Source of the DNA: Polaromonas vacuolata
GTDB lineage: Bacteria; Pseudomonadota; Gammaproteobacteria; Burkholderiales; Burkholderiaceae_C
NCBI RefSeq assembly: GCF_012584515.1
Contig: NZ_CP051461.1
Location: 2,413,501-2,477,500, forward strand
Reading direction: 5' to 3'
Length of the DNA: 64,000 bases
Positions 55,600 to 64,000 of the stretch are shown here, in pieces. The notes under the pieces were generated by a model, which was given only the letters and a program-made list of their open reading frames with translations, had not been told where the DNA came from and searched no databases. The translations under genes were made by a program, and so were the position numbers. Positions within the stretch are counted from its first letter, which is position 1. Every line of letters begins with the position of its first letter.

Positions 55600-55749
55600 C
55601 CTCAATAATAGCGACCATCTATGCCATGAGAAACTTAAGCGCTGTGCCGAGAATAGACGCGTGCTGACGTCAATTAGCTAAAAGCACTAGCCAAAGCTAT
55701 ATGCTGTGACGTGGAGCCGGCAGTAGATAGTAAAAATAACCGGTTAAAC

Positions 55750-56301
55750 CTAAACCCCACCCTGCGGATGGGTTGGATCAATCCACAACACGGTATCGGG
55801 TTTTTCAACCGGTTCTATGTCCAAATTCACAGCCACCGCTTCGCCATCGCTGCGGCACAGCACGCATTCGAGTAACTCGGTGGCGCTGGCATTGATTTCT
55901 TGGTGCGGCACATAGGGCGGCACGTAGATAAAGTCGCCAGGGCCGGCTTCAGCGGTGAACTCTAGCTGATCACCCCAACGCATACGGGCTCTGCCGCGTA
56001 TCACGTAGATCACACTTTCTAGGTGGCCGTGGTGATGCGCGCCAGTCTTGGCGTCGGCATGAATCGTGACCGTACCGGCCCACAATTTTTTAGCCCCGAC
56101 GCGGGCAAAATTAATCGCAGCACGCCTGTCCATACCGGGTGTTTGCGCGGTGTTGCTGTCTAAGTTACCGCCAGCAATCACACACACGCCGTCGTGTTTC
56201 CAAGCTGGCTGGGCGGGATCATGTGTATGCATATCATCATGACTGGGGTCATGCGCATGCGTGTGGTCATGGTCATGCGTGTGATCGTGATTACTTGGCA
56301 T
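55750..56301 (-). CDS. Cupin-domain protein with His-rich N-terminus
   Basis: 183 residues. Residues 1-30 are an alternating His/Asp run (HDHTHDHDHTHAHD), likely to bind metal. The cupin domain (about 60-165) has GAHHHGHLESVIYVIRG and GDFIYVPPYVPHQEIN, the two cupin motifs with His/Glu ligands. The N-terminal repeat is like those of metal-trafficking proteins, so zinc or nickel storage or sensing is possible. It follows the MetE-like gene by about 50 bp in the same direction. Reaction unknown. Confidence 0.88.
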   Translation of the reverse strand: MPSNHDHTHDHDHTHAHDPSHDDMHTHDPAQPAWKHDGVCVIAGGNLDSNTAQTPGMDRRAAINFARVGAKKLWAGTVTIHADAKTGAHHHGHLESVIYVIRGRARMRWGDQLEFTAEAGPGDFIYVPPYVPHQEINASATELLECVLCRSDGEAVAVNLDIEPVEKPDTVLWIDPTHPQGGV

Positions 56302-56349
56302 TTTTTTATCCTTTGGCTGCGGTCATGGCTGTTGGCGAACTTGCAAAGC

Positions 56350-57405
56350 CTATAGGTAGCGCTCTCGCGCCAGCGCTGCACCAAGACCTAGCGCGACAAG
56401 TTTTTTCAGCGCCACCTCTCGGTCCATAGGCGCCAAGCCGCAATTGGTACAAGGCAGCAAGCGGTTCATGGGCACGTATTTAAGCGCCATACCAATCGTG
56501 TCAGCGATTTGCTCTGGGGTTTCTATCTCATCGCTGGCCACATCAATCACGCCAACCATCACGTCTTTGCCTTCAAGCAGCGCCATCAAGTGCGGCGGCA
56601 CATGGGACTGAAAACACTCCAAGCTGACTTGGTCAATACTGCTTTTAGCCAGCGCTGGCAATACCGCTTCGTACTGACGCCATTCGCCGCCTAGCGTAGC
56701 TTTCCAGTCCACATTGGCCTTGATGCCGTAGCCGTAGCAGATATGAACCGCTGTCGTGCAAGTTAGGCCCTGGGCTGCGCGCTCTAGCGCTTTAACACCC
56801 CAAGCTGCGGCTTCTTCCATGTAGACATTAAAGGCCGGTTCGTCGAACTGAACGATGTCCACACCATCGGCCTGCAAAGCCAATGCTTCTTGATTTAGCA
56901 GTTCGGCAAATGCCATGGCCAAACTGACTTTATCGCCATAAAACTGGTCTGCCACAGTGTCAACTATGGTCATTGGGCCGGGCAAGGTGAACTTGATTTT
57001 TCGTGTCGTGTTGGCGCGTAAAAACTGCGCTTCTGCGGCATGGACGCGGCCTTTTAAACGCAGTTTTGCAACCACTTGCGGCACCATGGCGTCGTAGCGG
57101 TTATTGCGTATGCCCATCTTGACTTTGTGTTCAAAGTCTATGCCTTCTACCTGCTCTAAAAAGCCATGCACAAAGTGTTGACGCGACTGCTCGCCGTCGC
57201 CAATCGTGTCTAAGCCGGCGTCTTCTTGGGCTTTAATCCACAGCAGCGTCGCGTCTAGTTTGGCCTGTTTGAGTTCTTCGCCTTCGGCCTTCCATTGTGG
57301 CCAAAGTTTATTCGTCTCAGATAACCACGCTGGTTTGGGCAGGCTGCCGGCTATGGTGGCGCCAAACGGGCGAGACTGATCAGGGGATTTCACAAAAGCG
57401 TTCAT
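56350..57405 (-). CDS. Cobalamin-independent methionine synthase-like (MetE C-terminal domain family)
   Basis: 351 residues, only the catalytic barrel of MetE. Motifs: GATIAGSLPKPAWL at the start, DGEQSRQHFVHGFLE, FTLPGPMTIVDTVAD, VDIVQFDEPAFN, HICYGYG (zinc His/Cys) and LLPCTNCGLAPM with the second zinc Cys. Zinc-dependent transfer of a methyl group to homocysteine is the family reaction; short forms like this probably use a different methyl donor than full MetE. Confidence 0.9.
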   Translation of the reverse strand: MNAFVKSPDQSRPFGATIAGSLPKPAWLSETNKLWPQWKAEGEELKQAKLDATLLWIKAQEDAGLDTIGDGEQSRQHFVHGFLEQVEGIDFEHKVKMGIRNNRYDAMVPQVVAKLRLKGRVHAAEAQFLRANTTRKIKFTLPGPMTIVDTVADQFYGDKVSLAMAFAELLNQEALALQADGVDIVQFDEPAFNVYMEEAAAWGVKALERAAQGLTCTTAVHICYGYGIKANVDWKATLGGEWRQYEAVLPALAKSSIDQVSLECFQSHVPPHLMALLEGKDVMVGVIDVASDEIETPEQIADTIGMALKYVPMNRLLPCTNCGLAPMDREVALKKLVALGLGAALARERYL

Positions 57406-57430
57406 AAATTAATCGTGTCTCTTTTATTTT

Positions 57431-58453
57431 TTAAGATGGATTGACGGGGTTTAAAGCAAATTCTTGAGCCAGCAGTGAATACGATGCAATTCTCGCCTCG
57501 GGCGAATGCGCCCAAGTAATAACCACCAATTCATTCACCGCATGCTCGGCCGCGAGTTGGCGCAGTTTGTTTGCCACCTGCGCGCCGCTGCCGACTAGCG
57601 CATTGGCTCTGAGTTGGTCGGATTGCACTTGCTCAGAGCGAGTGTAAGGCCGCTGGGCGACCTCTTGCGGCGAGAGTAATGGGCCGAGTCCGCCTTGGTT
57701 ACGGTCTATTTTCCAGCGCTCGCGGCCCGAGAAATGCACCCAAGCTTCTTGTTCCGTATCAGCGGCTAAGGCCCAGACACAGAGCACGGCTTCGGGCGTC
57801 GGATGCGCCAAGCTGGGTTGATAAAGACGGCGGTACAAAGCCAGTGCCTCGGCTGCGCCCTGCCCTTCAGTAATAAACCACGCAAACGCATAAGGCAAGC
57901 CGTAGTGCGCGGCCAACTGGGCACCGTAGTCAGAACTACCCAACATCCAAAGATCAGGTGTAGTTGGGCCGGACGGGCTGGCCTCGACGCCGTGACCGGG
58001 ATGGCCGGCGGGAAAGTCAATGCCACTCACCCAAGTTTGAAGTTCGCGCACCTGAACCGGAAAATTCTCGGCCGACTGGCGCGGGTCTGGGTTGAGCAAA
58101 CGGGCAGTTCGCATGTCAGAGCCAGGCGCGCGGCCCACACCCATGTCAATGCGGCCGGGCGCCAAGGCATCGAGCACACGAAATTGCTCAGCCACTTTGA
58201 GGGCTGAATAATGCGGCAGCATCACACCTGCGCTACCAATACGAATCGTGTCGGTGGTGGCCGCAATCGCCGCCATCAACACCTCGGGTGCAGAACCCAC
58301 AATGCTGGGGTGAGAGTGGTGCTCGCTAACCCAAAAACGGTGGTAGCCCAAGGCTTCGGCATGCTGGGCAAGGGCTAGGGTTTCACGGATTGAGGCGGCT
58401 TGGCTTTGGCCAGAAAGGGCGACGGATTGATCGAGAACTGAGAGTCTAAGCAT
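57431..58453 (-). CDS. Luciferase-like (LLM class) flavin-dependent oxidoreductase
   Basis: 340 residues from ATG 58453 (a further upstream start at 58513 adds a low-complexity extension). It begins LRLSVLDQSVALSG and contains GYHRFWVSEHHSHPS, IRIGSAGVMLPHYSALK and GRIDMGVGRAPG, typical of the YhbW/MsnO8-like LLM subgroup. Expected to use reduced flavin. Divergent from yaeQ-luxE-luxC; although luciferase-like, it belongs to a very common family, so no light production should be inferred. Confidence 0.9.
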   Translation of the reverse strand: MLRLSVLDQSVALSGQSQAASIRETLALAQHAEALGYHRFWVSEHHSHPSIVGSAPEVLMAAIAATTDTIRIGSAGVMLPHYSALKVAEQFRVLDALAPGRIDMGVGRAPGSDMRTARLLNPDPRQSAENFPVQVRELQTWVSGIDFPAGHPGHGVEASPSGPTTPDLWMLGSSDYGAQLAAHYGLPYAFAWFITEGQGAAEALALYRRLYQPSLAHPTPEAVLCVWALAADTEQEAWVHFSGRERWKIDRNQGGLGPLLSPQEVAQRPYTRSEQVQSDQLRANALVGSGAQVANKLRQLAAEHAVNELVVITWAHSPEARIASYSLLAQEFALNPVNPS

Positions 58454-58552
58454 GACTCGACTATAGCCAGACCCTGCTCTGCTTGCTGACGCTCTGGCTC
58501 TGTTCAAATACAAGCTTGGCTTTAGCCGCTCACCCTAGAAAAATTACACCCC

Positions 58553-59110
58553 ATGGCACTCAAAGCTACGATTCACAAAGCGCAACTGCAAATAGCCGAT
58601 ATGGACCGCAACGTCTATGCCGATCACAACGTCATCATTGCGCGCCACCCTTCTGAGACCGACGAGCGCATGATGATTCGCCTGCTGGCCTTTGCCCTTA
58701 ACGTAACCGCTGACGACAACAAAGGCAAACTAGAGTTCGCCAAAGACTTGTGGGACGTTGACGAGCCAGCACTCTGGCACAAAGACTACACCGAGGCCGT
58801 GCTGCACTGGATAGACGTAGGCCAGCCGGACGACAAGCGCTTGATGCGCGCCGCAGGCAAGGCCGAAAAAGTCAGCGTCTACGGTTTTGCCAGCAGCACA
58901 CCGGTTTGGTGGAAGAACATCCAAAGCAAACTCACCCGCGCCGCCAACCTAACCGTCTGGCAAATAGATGCGGCGCAAAGCCAAGCCTTGGCCAAACTCT
59001 CGTCCCGCAGTATGCAGTTGCAAGTGACAGTGCAAGACGGCACTTTGTGGATGAGCACGGGCGAGGAATCCGTTGAAATCACGCCGCAGCGTTTAACACC
59101 TGGAAACTAA
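58553..59110 (+). CDS. yaeQ: YaeQ family protein
   Basis: 185 residues with the family pattern (MALKATIHKAQLQIADMDR; HPSETDERMMIRLLAFAL; DEPALWHKDYT; IDVGQPDDKRLMRAAG). PD-(D/E)XK-like fold with undefined function. Its stop is 4 bp before luxE, so it probably shares that transcript. Confidence 0.93.
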   Translation: MALKATIHKAQLQIADMDRNVYADHNVIIARHPSETDERMMIRLLAFALNVTADDNKGKLEFAKDLWDVDEPALWHKDYTEAVLHWIDVGQPDDKRLMRAAGKAEKVSVYGFASSTPVWWKNIQSKLTRAANLTVWQIDAAQSQALAKLSSRSMQLQVTVQDGTLWMSTGEESVEITPQRLTPGN

Positions 59111-59114
59111 AACC

Positions 59115-60209
59115 ATGCACACCTCAGTGGCGAACTTGCAGCGCGATCTGCTGGCTTTTATAGCCCAAGACGGTTGCACAGACGGTGAATTCAACGCCAT
59201 GGCCTTGCAGCTGTTTGCGCATCAGTTCAAAAACAATTTGCCGTTTCAGCGCTTTTGCATGCAGCGCGGTAAAACACTCAGAAACGTCAAAAACTGGACC
59301 GACATACCGGCCGTGCCGATTGATGGTTTTAAAGACTTAAGCTTGAGCTGCACTCCGATACAAGAATGCGAACGCGTCTTCATGACCAGCGGCACCACCC
59401 GCGCCGACGTCAAAGGCCGGCACCACCACCCAACACTAGAAGTTTGGGATGCGTCGATGCGGCGCGGCTTTAGCCAATTTTTTATGCGCGGCAGCATTAA
59501 CATTCGCATGGCGGTTTTGTTTCCCGACGAAACCATCATGGCCAACTCATCGTTAGCCCATTATTTAGCCATGGCGGTGCGCGAATTTGGCGCGCCTGGT
59601 AGTGGTTATTTTCTCGATGCCAATGGCTTGCAAATCCAATCGCTGGCGCAGACCTTGACGCAAGCCGTAGCGACCGGCGAGCCGATGGCGATACTCGGCG
59701 CTAGCTACTCTTTTGTGCATTTGATGGATGCACTACAAGTCCAAAACTTGAGTTTTAAATTGCCCGCAGGTAGCCGGCTATTTGACACCGGTGGCTTTAA
59801 AGGCCAGTCACGCGAGCTGGCGATGGACGACTTTTACGATCAGCTAGCCAACACGTTTGGCGTGGCGCGCAAGGACTGCATCAATATGTACGGCATGACT
59901 GAGCTGAGTTCGCAGTTCTACGACGACGGCAACCAAAGCCTGCCCTCAGTCAAACGCGGCCCACATTGGATACGCTCGCAACTGGTAGACCCGGTCACGG
60001 GCAATGCGGTCGCTAGTGGCGAGCGCGGCATTCTGGCGCATTGCGATTTAGCCAACTACAACTCCGTCACCAGCATACTCACCGAAGATGTGGGTCAAAC
60101 ACCGCCGCAGGCCAATGGCGGGTTTTTCCTGCATGGCCGCGCACAGGGCGCACAGGCCAAAGGCTGCTCGCTGGCGATTGATGAATTTTTGCGGGCCGCT
60201 AAAACGTGA
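59115..60209 (+). CDS. luxE: LuxE-like acyl-protein synthetase
   Basis: 364 residues of the LuxE/PaaK adenylating superfamily: VPIDGFKD, VFMTSGTTRADVKGRHHHP (nucleotide-binding SGTT), FDTGGFKGQSREL, and CINMYGMTELSSQFYDD. In LuxE the acyl-AMP is passed to an enzyme cysteine and then to LuxC. The gene overlaps luxC by 4 bp (GTGA). No luxA, luxB or luxD is present, so the acid substrate and final product are unknown. Confidence 0.88.
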   Translation: MHTSVANLQRDLLAFIAQDGCTDGEFNAMALQLFAHQFKNNLPFQRFCMQRGKTLRNVKNWTDIPAVPIDGFKDLSLSCTPIQECERVFMTSGTTRADVKGRHHHPTLEVWDASMRRGFSQFFMRGSINIRMAVLFPDETIMANSSLAHYLAMAVREFGAPGSGYFLDANGLQIQSLAQTLTQAVATGEPMAILGASYSFVHLMDALQVQNLSFKLPAGSRLFDTGGFKGQSRELAMDDFYDQLANTFGVARKDCINMYGMTELSSQFYDDGNQSLPSVKRGPHWIRSQLVDPVTGNAVASGERGILAHCDLANYNSVTSILTEDVGQTPPQANGGFFLHGRAQGAQAKGCSLAIDEFLRAAKT

Positions 60210-61666
60210 GCACATCGAACATCAAGGCTGGCTATTTGCCCGGACTAACAGACGCAGATGTCGCATGGCATAGCGTCTCGTTTGGCAGCGGCGCAGAGCA
60301 ACTTGATGTCGACATGCCTATGCTCAGCCCGGCCCAACTCACGGCCATGGCAGAGCGGGTTCGCACCCATAGCGCCGCGCATTTGCAAAGCCTGAGCACA
60401 GCGCAAATCATAGACATCATCAGCCGCGCGATTGCCCGGCTACTGGATAAAAAAGACGTTTACCGACTTGAGGCTGAACGCTTGTTGCCGCGGCTGACCG
60501 GGCTTGCGCCTGACATGCTTAGATTGTCGCTCAGCGCCTATCTCAAGACCTTTCGCAAGCCGCAATTACAACGCTTTGTGGCCGAAGATTTCCCCAATCC
60601 CGCACAACTAGAAAGCTTTACGCCGCGCAGCACGGGTGGCTGGTCAAAGGCGGTTGCGCCAGATTTATTGGTCCATGTTTGGGCCGGCAATGTGCCGGGC
60701 TTGCCGCTGTGGAGTTTGATCAGCGGCCTGTTGGTACGCGCTGGCAATATTGGCAAGGTATCGAGCGCAGAGCCGCTAATGGCGAGTTGGTTTGCACGAT
60801 TAATCGTAGAAGTTGAACCCAGTCTTAAAGACTGCCTAGCCGTAGTTTGGTGGCCGCGCGATGACACAACCCGCCCGGCCGCGCTGTTTAGTCAAGCCGA
60901 GGCCGTGCTGGCTTATGGCGGCAATCAATCCTTAGACCAGATCCGCCAACAAGTGCCGGCGAGTACTCGGTTTTTACCGCACGGCCACAAGCTCAGTTTT
61001 GCCATAGTGTCTCAATCTGCACTCACCGTTAGGCAAGCGCAAAACCAAGCCAGATTCGCGGCACTAGACGTGGCGCGCTATGAGCAGCAAGGCTGTTATT
61101 CACCGCATACGATTTATGTGGCACGCGGCGGCGCGGTATCGCCACGCGAATTTGCGCAGTTGCTAGCCGGTGAATTAGCCGCGCTAGAGCACCGCTTTCC
61201 AAGGCGCACCCTGCTGCTAGAAGATGCGGTAAGTCTGGCCAAATGGCGACAAGCCAAAGAGTTTGAGTCAGTGCAGCATAGCGACTCCAGCCTGATTGGC
61301 GATGCGGCTGCGCCTTGGGCTGTCGCCTACAGCGAGCTGCCAACAAGCCTTGCACCCAGCGCCATGAACCGCACGGTGTGCGTTGTTGCCGTCGACCAAA
61401 TGGCGTCTGTAATTAGATTGATTGCGGGCCAGAAAATGTATTTACAAAGTGCCGGCGTTGCAGCCAGCCCCGAGGAATTGTTTGTCATCGCCAGCGAGTT
61501 AGGCGCTGCCGGCGTCACCCGTATTTGCGCCATAGGCGCTATGACAGCACCCGAAGCCGGCTGGCATCACGACGGCCGCTTTAGCCTGCTGGACTTGGTG
61601 CGCATGGTCGACATAGAAGCTACGACTGAACACGCAGCCGAAGCCTTCACCCGCTACCGGGACTGA
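60206..61666 (+). CDS. luxC: LuxC-like acyl-CoA/acyl-protein reductase
   Basis: 486 residues of the LuxC family: HVWAGNVPGLPLWSLISGLL, KVSSAEPLMASWFARL, and the catalytic Cys region YEQQGCYSPHTIYV (about 300). GTG start within the luxE stop. Expected to reduce the acyl group delivered by LuxE to an aldehyde with NADPH. Followed after 4 bp by an ABC transporter gene, suggesting a single operon. Confidence 0.88.
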   Translation: MSTSNIKAGYLPGLTDADVAWHSVSFGSGAEQLDVDMPMLSPAQLTAMAERVRTHSAAHLQSLSTAQIIDIISRAIARLLDKKDVYRLEAERLLPRLTGLAPDMLRLSLSAYLKTFRKPQLQRFVAEDFPNPAQLESFTPRSTGGWSKAVAPDLLVHVWAGNVPGLPLWSLISGLLVRAGNIGKVSSAEPLMASWFARLIVEVEPSLKDCLAVVWWPRDDTTRPAALFSQAEAVLAYGGNQSLDQIRQQVPASTRFLPHGHKLSFAIVSQSALTVRQAQNQARFAALDVARYEQQGCYSPHTIYVARGGAVSPREFAQLLAGELAALEHRFPRRTLLLEDAVSLAKWRQAKEFESVQHSDSSLIGDAAAPWAVAYSELPTSLAPSAMNRTVCVVAVDQMASVIRLIAGQKMYLQSAGVAASPEELFVIASELGAAGVTRICAIGAMTAPEAGWHHDGRFSLLDLVRMVDIEATTEHAAEAFTRYRD

Positions 61667-61670
61667 GCTG

Positions 61671-62426
61671 ATGATGGGCGCCACAGTGCTGAGCATGAAG
61701 CAGGTGAGTTATGCCTACGCCGGTCGGTCGGCGGCGCTAAAGCAGGTGGACTGGGAAATAACAGCGGGGCAATTTCATTGCCTGCTCGGGCGCAGTGGCT
61801 GCGGCAAAACTACCCTACTCAAACTCGCCGCAGGTTTATTGCAACCGAGTTCTGGCCAAGTCATGCGGCAAGGCGTGGCCGCGCTGCAACCGGGAAACAG
61901 CACCGGTTTTGTATTTCAGTCGCCGACGCTTTTGGCTTGGCGCACGGTGCTGGACAACGTGCTTTTGCCAATCGCGCTGCATAACAAACCAAGGCCGCAA
62001 GACATTCGTCTAGCAATGGATTTACTCGCTCGCATGGGTTTGGCGCAGCACAGCGCCGACTACCCGCGCCAGCTCTCCGGTGGCCAGCAAAGCCGGGTGG
62101 CGATTGCCCGGGCGCTGATCACGCAGCCGGCAGTGTTATTAATGGACGAGCCCTTCGCCGCGCTAGACGCGATTACCCGCGAAGAATTACAAGACTTGTT
62201 GCAAGCGGTTTGCCGTGCGCAAAAGACCTCGGTATTTTTTGTCACCCACGATATTTCAGAAGCCGTGTATTTGGCCGACCGTGTTGCCGTGATGGCGCAA
62301 GGCAGCATTTGCTGTGACTTGGCAATTGACTTACCCCGGCCGCGCCAGCAAAGCCTGCGTTACAGCCCAGAATTTAATCGCCTCTGCGCCGAGTTACGCC
62401 AAGCCATGGATGCTGTGACGGTATAA
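61671..62426 (+). CDS. ABC transporter ATPase (nitrate/sulfonate/taurine type)
   Basis: 251 residues. Walker A GRSGCGKTTLLKLAAG, Q loop FVFQSPTLLAW, signature LSGGQQSRVAIARAL, Walker B VLLMDEPFAALD and H loop FVTHDISEAVYLADR. Groups with SsuB/TauB/NrtD ATPases. Next to a permease (62435) and receptor gene (63214). Confidence 0.93.
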   Translation: MMGATVLSMKQVSYAYAGRSAALKQVDWEITAGQFHCLLGRSGCGKTTLLKLAAGLLQPSSGQVMRQGVAALQPGNSTGFVFQSPTLLAWRTVLDNVLLPIALHNKPRPQDIRLAMDLLARMGLAQHSADYPRQLSGGQQSRVAIARALITQPAVLLMDEPFAALDAITREELQDLLQAVCRAQKTSVFFVTHDISEAVYLADRVAVMAQGSICCDLAIDLPRPRQQSLRYSPEFNRLCAELRQAMDAVTV

Positions 62427-62434
62427 AAATACGC

Positions 62435-63181
62435 ATGTCTACTTCTCGCCTCACGCGCATACTTTTTTTTGCCCTGCTAATCGCGACATGGGAAGTTGCG
62501 GCTAGAAGTTTGCAGATATCTCAGCTGGTGTTACCCGCACCATCCGTGGTGGCCGCAGCGCTATGGCGCGGCTTGGCCAGTGGTTATTTGCTGCCGCATA
62601 TTTATCAAACGGTTATGGAGCTGGTGCTTGGCCTGCTGCTGGGCGCCAGCATAGGTTTTGTTGGCGGTGTGTTGCTGGCCGAATCCAACCGGCTGCGCGA
62701 ATTACTCATGCCTTATGTGGTGGCCAGCCAAGTTGTGCCTAAGCTGGCGCTGGCGCCTTTATTCATTGTCTGGTTTGGTTTTGGCACTTTTCCCACGGTG
62801 GTGATTACCGCCTTGATTTGTTTTTTCCCACTGCTAGAAAATACCTTAACCGCACTCAGTCAAGTCGATGCGCAACGCTTAGAGCTGTTTCGCATGCTGC
62901 GCGCTAGCCGTTGGCAAGTTTTATTGCAACTAAAAATTCCCGCCGGTTTGCCCACCATCATGGCGGGCTTGCGAGTGGCGGTGGTACTGGCCTTAGTCGG
63001 TGCGGTGGTTGGCGAATTTGTCGGCGGCAGCAAAGGCTTGGGCGCTCTGATCATTGCGGCGCAAGGCATGATGGACACCTCTTTGATGTTTGCTGTGCTG
63101 GTGCTGATCACCGCCATAGGACTGGCTTTTTACCAACTGACGTTGGCGCTTGAGCGATATTTGCTCAGGGCTTGGATTTGA
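62435..63181 (+). CDS. ABC transporter permease (SsuC/TauC type)
   Basis: 248 residues, about six hydrophobic spans, binding-protein-dependent transport motif near the middle (ALTALSQVDAQRLELFRMLRA type EAA loop, in parts) and GLRVAVVLALVGAVVGEFVGG. Single permease subunit forming a homodimer is typical for this subgroup. Confidence 0.92.
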   Translation: MSTSRLTRILFFALLIATWEVAARSLQISQLVLPAPSVVAAALWRGLASGYLLPHIYQTVMELVLGLLLGASIGFVGGVLLAESNRLRELLMPYVVASQVVPKLALAPLFIVWFGFGTFPTVVITALICFFPLLENTLTALSQVDAQRLELFRMLRASRWQVLLQLKIPAGLPTIMAGLRVAVVLALVGAVVGEFVGGSKGLGALIIAAQGMMDTSLMFAVLVLITAIGLAFYQLTLALERYLLRAWI

Positions 63182-63213
63182 TTTTGATTTGGATTTTTTT
63201 TAGAAATGACCCC

Positions 63214-64000
63214 ATGACACGAACCAAACTTTTGAAATCTATTTTTGCTTTTGCTGTTAGCAGCGCCTTCGCATTAGGTATGCCGCAATTAGCCCAAGCA
63301 CAAAGCCCCGCAAAACTCGATCGCATTACGGTTGCCGGCTGGAGCAAACCCATCACCGAAATTACCAACTTACTGGTCGAGCAAGACAAGGGATTTTTCA
63401 AAGCCCAAGGCATTGAGCTGGTCTACGCACCGGGTGCGGGCGGCGGCGATGCAGTGCGTAATTTGCTCAGCGGTCAAGCCGATATTGCCTTTACCGATCC
63501 AGGCTCGTTTTTTACCGCGCTAGACAAGGGTGAAAAGCTGCGCGCCATCTACGACATCTACCCGCAAAACGTGTTTAATGTGGTCTCACTCAAAGCCAGC
63601 AACATCAGCAAGCCGGCAGACCTCAAGGGTAAAAAAATCGGTGTTTACAGCCTGTCGAGCGGCACATTGCAAAACCTGCAAGTGCTGCTGCATCAAGCCG
63701 GACTACAACCATCAGACGTGACGATAGTTGTCACCGGCTTGCTGAACTTTGCGCCCCTCATGCAAGGCCAAGTTGACGCCACGGCAGCGACTGACACCGG
63801 TCTTTTGGTGGCGCGACAAAAAGGATTGGCTGATTTCAACGTGATGGAGGTGAAAAACTACCTCAATGTTTCCAGCGATATGTTTGTGGTGCGGGAAGGC
63901 GCTTTTGATCAGAAAAAAGATTTGCTCAAACGCTTTATCACCGCTTACCGTGACAGCGCCAACTGGATGATTACCGAGCCGCAAGAAGCCGCAAACCTAG
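63214..64000 (+). CDS. ABC transporter substrate-binding protein (NMT1/TauA type), partial
   Basis: Open from ATG 63214 through the right edge (262 codons seen). Signal peptide LLKSIFAFAVSSAFALGMPQ..AQA (cleaved about residue 29). NMT1/THI5-like fold: GWSKPITEITNLLVEQDKGF, GADIAFTDPGSF-type segment (written QADIAFTDPG), KGKKIGVYSLSSGTLQN and MQGQVDATAATD. It would deliver a small organic or anionic solute to the adjacent permease; nitrate, sulfonate, taurine or a thiamine precursor cannot be separated by eye. Confidence 0.9.
   Translation, partial: MTRTKLLKSIFAFAVSSAFALGMPQLAQAQSPAKLDRITVAGWSKPITEITNLLVEQDKGFFKAQGIELVYAPGAGGGDAVRNLLSGQADIAFTDPGSFFTALDKGEKLRAIYDIYPQNVFNVVSLKASNISKPADLKGKKIGVYSLSSGTLQNLQVLLHQAGLQPSDVTIVVTGLLNFAPLMQGQVDATAATDTGLLVARQKGLADFNVMEVKNYLNVSSDMFVVREGAFDQKKDLLKRFITAYRDSANWMITEPQEAANL

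Noticed and set aside
57431..61666. Bioluminescence operon
   Set aside because: Only LuxE- and LuxC-like genes and a generic LLM flavoprotein are present; luxA, luxB and luxD are missing.

Overview
The window looks like a chromosome segment of a betaproteobacterium, most likely Burkholderiales and probably near Comamonadaceae. This is inferred from gene families and gene order (nirB-nirD-nasA-ybiB-cobA beside an ANTAR regulator and a phosphatase-kinase fusion; Bug/TctC-type receptors; LuxE/LuxC-like pair; VF530 protein), not from a marker tree. No tRNA, rRNA, CRISPR array, phage or replication origin was seen.

Layout. 1-9264 (minus strand): a type II secretion-like operon, gspG-gspF-gspE, then three PilM/N/O/P-type assembly genes, then a TPR- and cohesin-containing secretin gene that is cut in two by an IS30 element. 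9265-15675: an AT-rich island with two large paralogous genes encoding proteins of tandem 46-residue repeats, a serine-rich N-terminus and a shared C-terminal domain of unknown function; a decayed IS30 relic lies between them. 15766-26784: nitrate assimilation, namely a PP2C/Ser-Thr kinase fusion and an ANTAR/PilJ-like nitrate regulator on the minus strand, and nirB-nirD-nasA-ybiB-cobA on the plus strand behind a textbook sigma-54 promoter whose predicted start coincides with an ANTAR-type hairpin. 26919-31774: housekeeping and secreted enzymes including rpsU with a strong terminator. 31844-33096: decayed genes (a LysR/TctC remnant and an amber-interrupted desuccinylase/aspartoacylase). 33508-37890: a second accessory island with a type III secretion chaperone-like gene followed by a lipase-domain effector-like gene, two abutting IS30 copies and a 5'-truncated ankyrin gene. 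37974-47500: ordinary metabolic, transport and stress genes. 47868-53654: a sensory module (membrane PAS histidine kinase, receiver, Rec-GGDEF-EAL) whose kinase gene is broken by both a nonsense codon and an IS30 copy. 54511-55599: a further IS30 copy. 55750-64000: cupin, MetE-like, luciferase-like flavin oxidoreductase, YaeQ, LuxE/LuxC-like pair and a nitrate/sulfonate/taurine-type ABC transporter that runs off the right edge.

The main theme is active or recent IS30 expansion: three complete full-length copies, one full-length copy with a frameshifted transposase, one of which (the copy in gspD) is that frameshifted one, one truncated copy and one relic. They belong to two sequence subtypes and make 3-bp target duplications. 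They have inactivated a secretin and a histidine kinase, and they mark the edges of islands carrying effector-like genes. The most unusual protein content is the pair of solenoid-repeat proteins and the chaperone/lipase pair. Together with the ankyrin fragment they suggest a host-interacting organism with a type III secretion apparatus encoded elsewhere; no apparatus gene is visible here.
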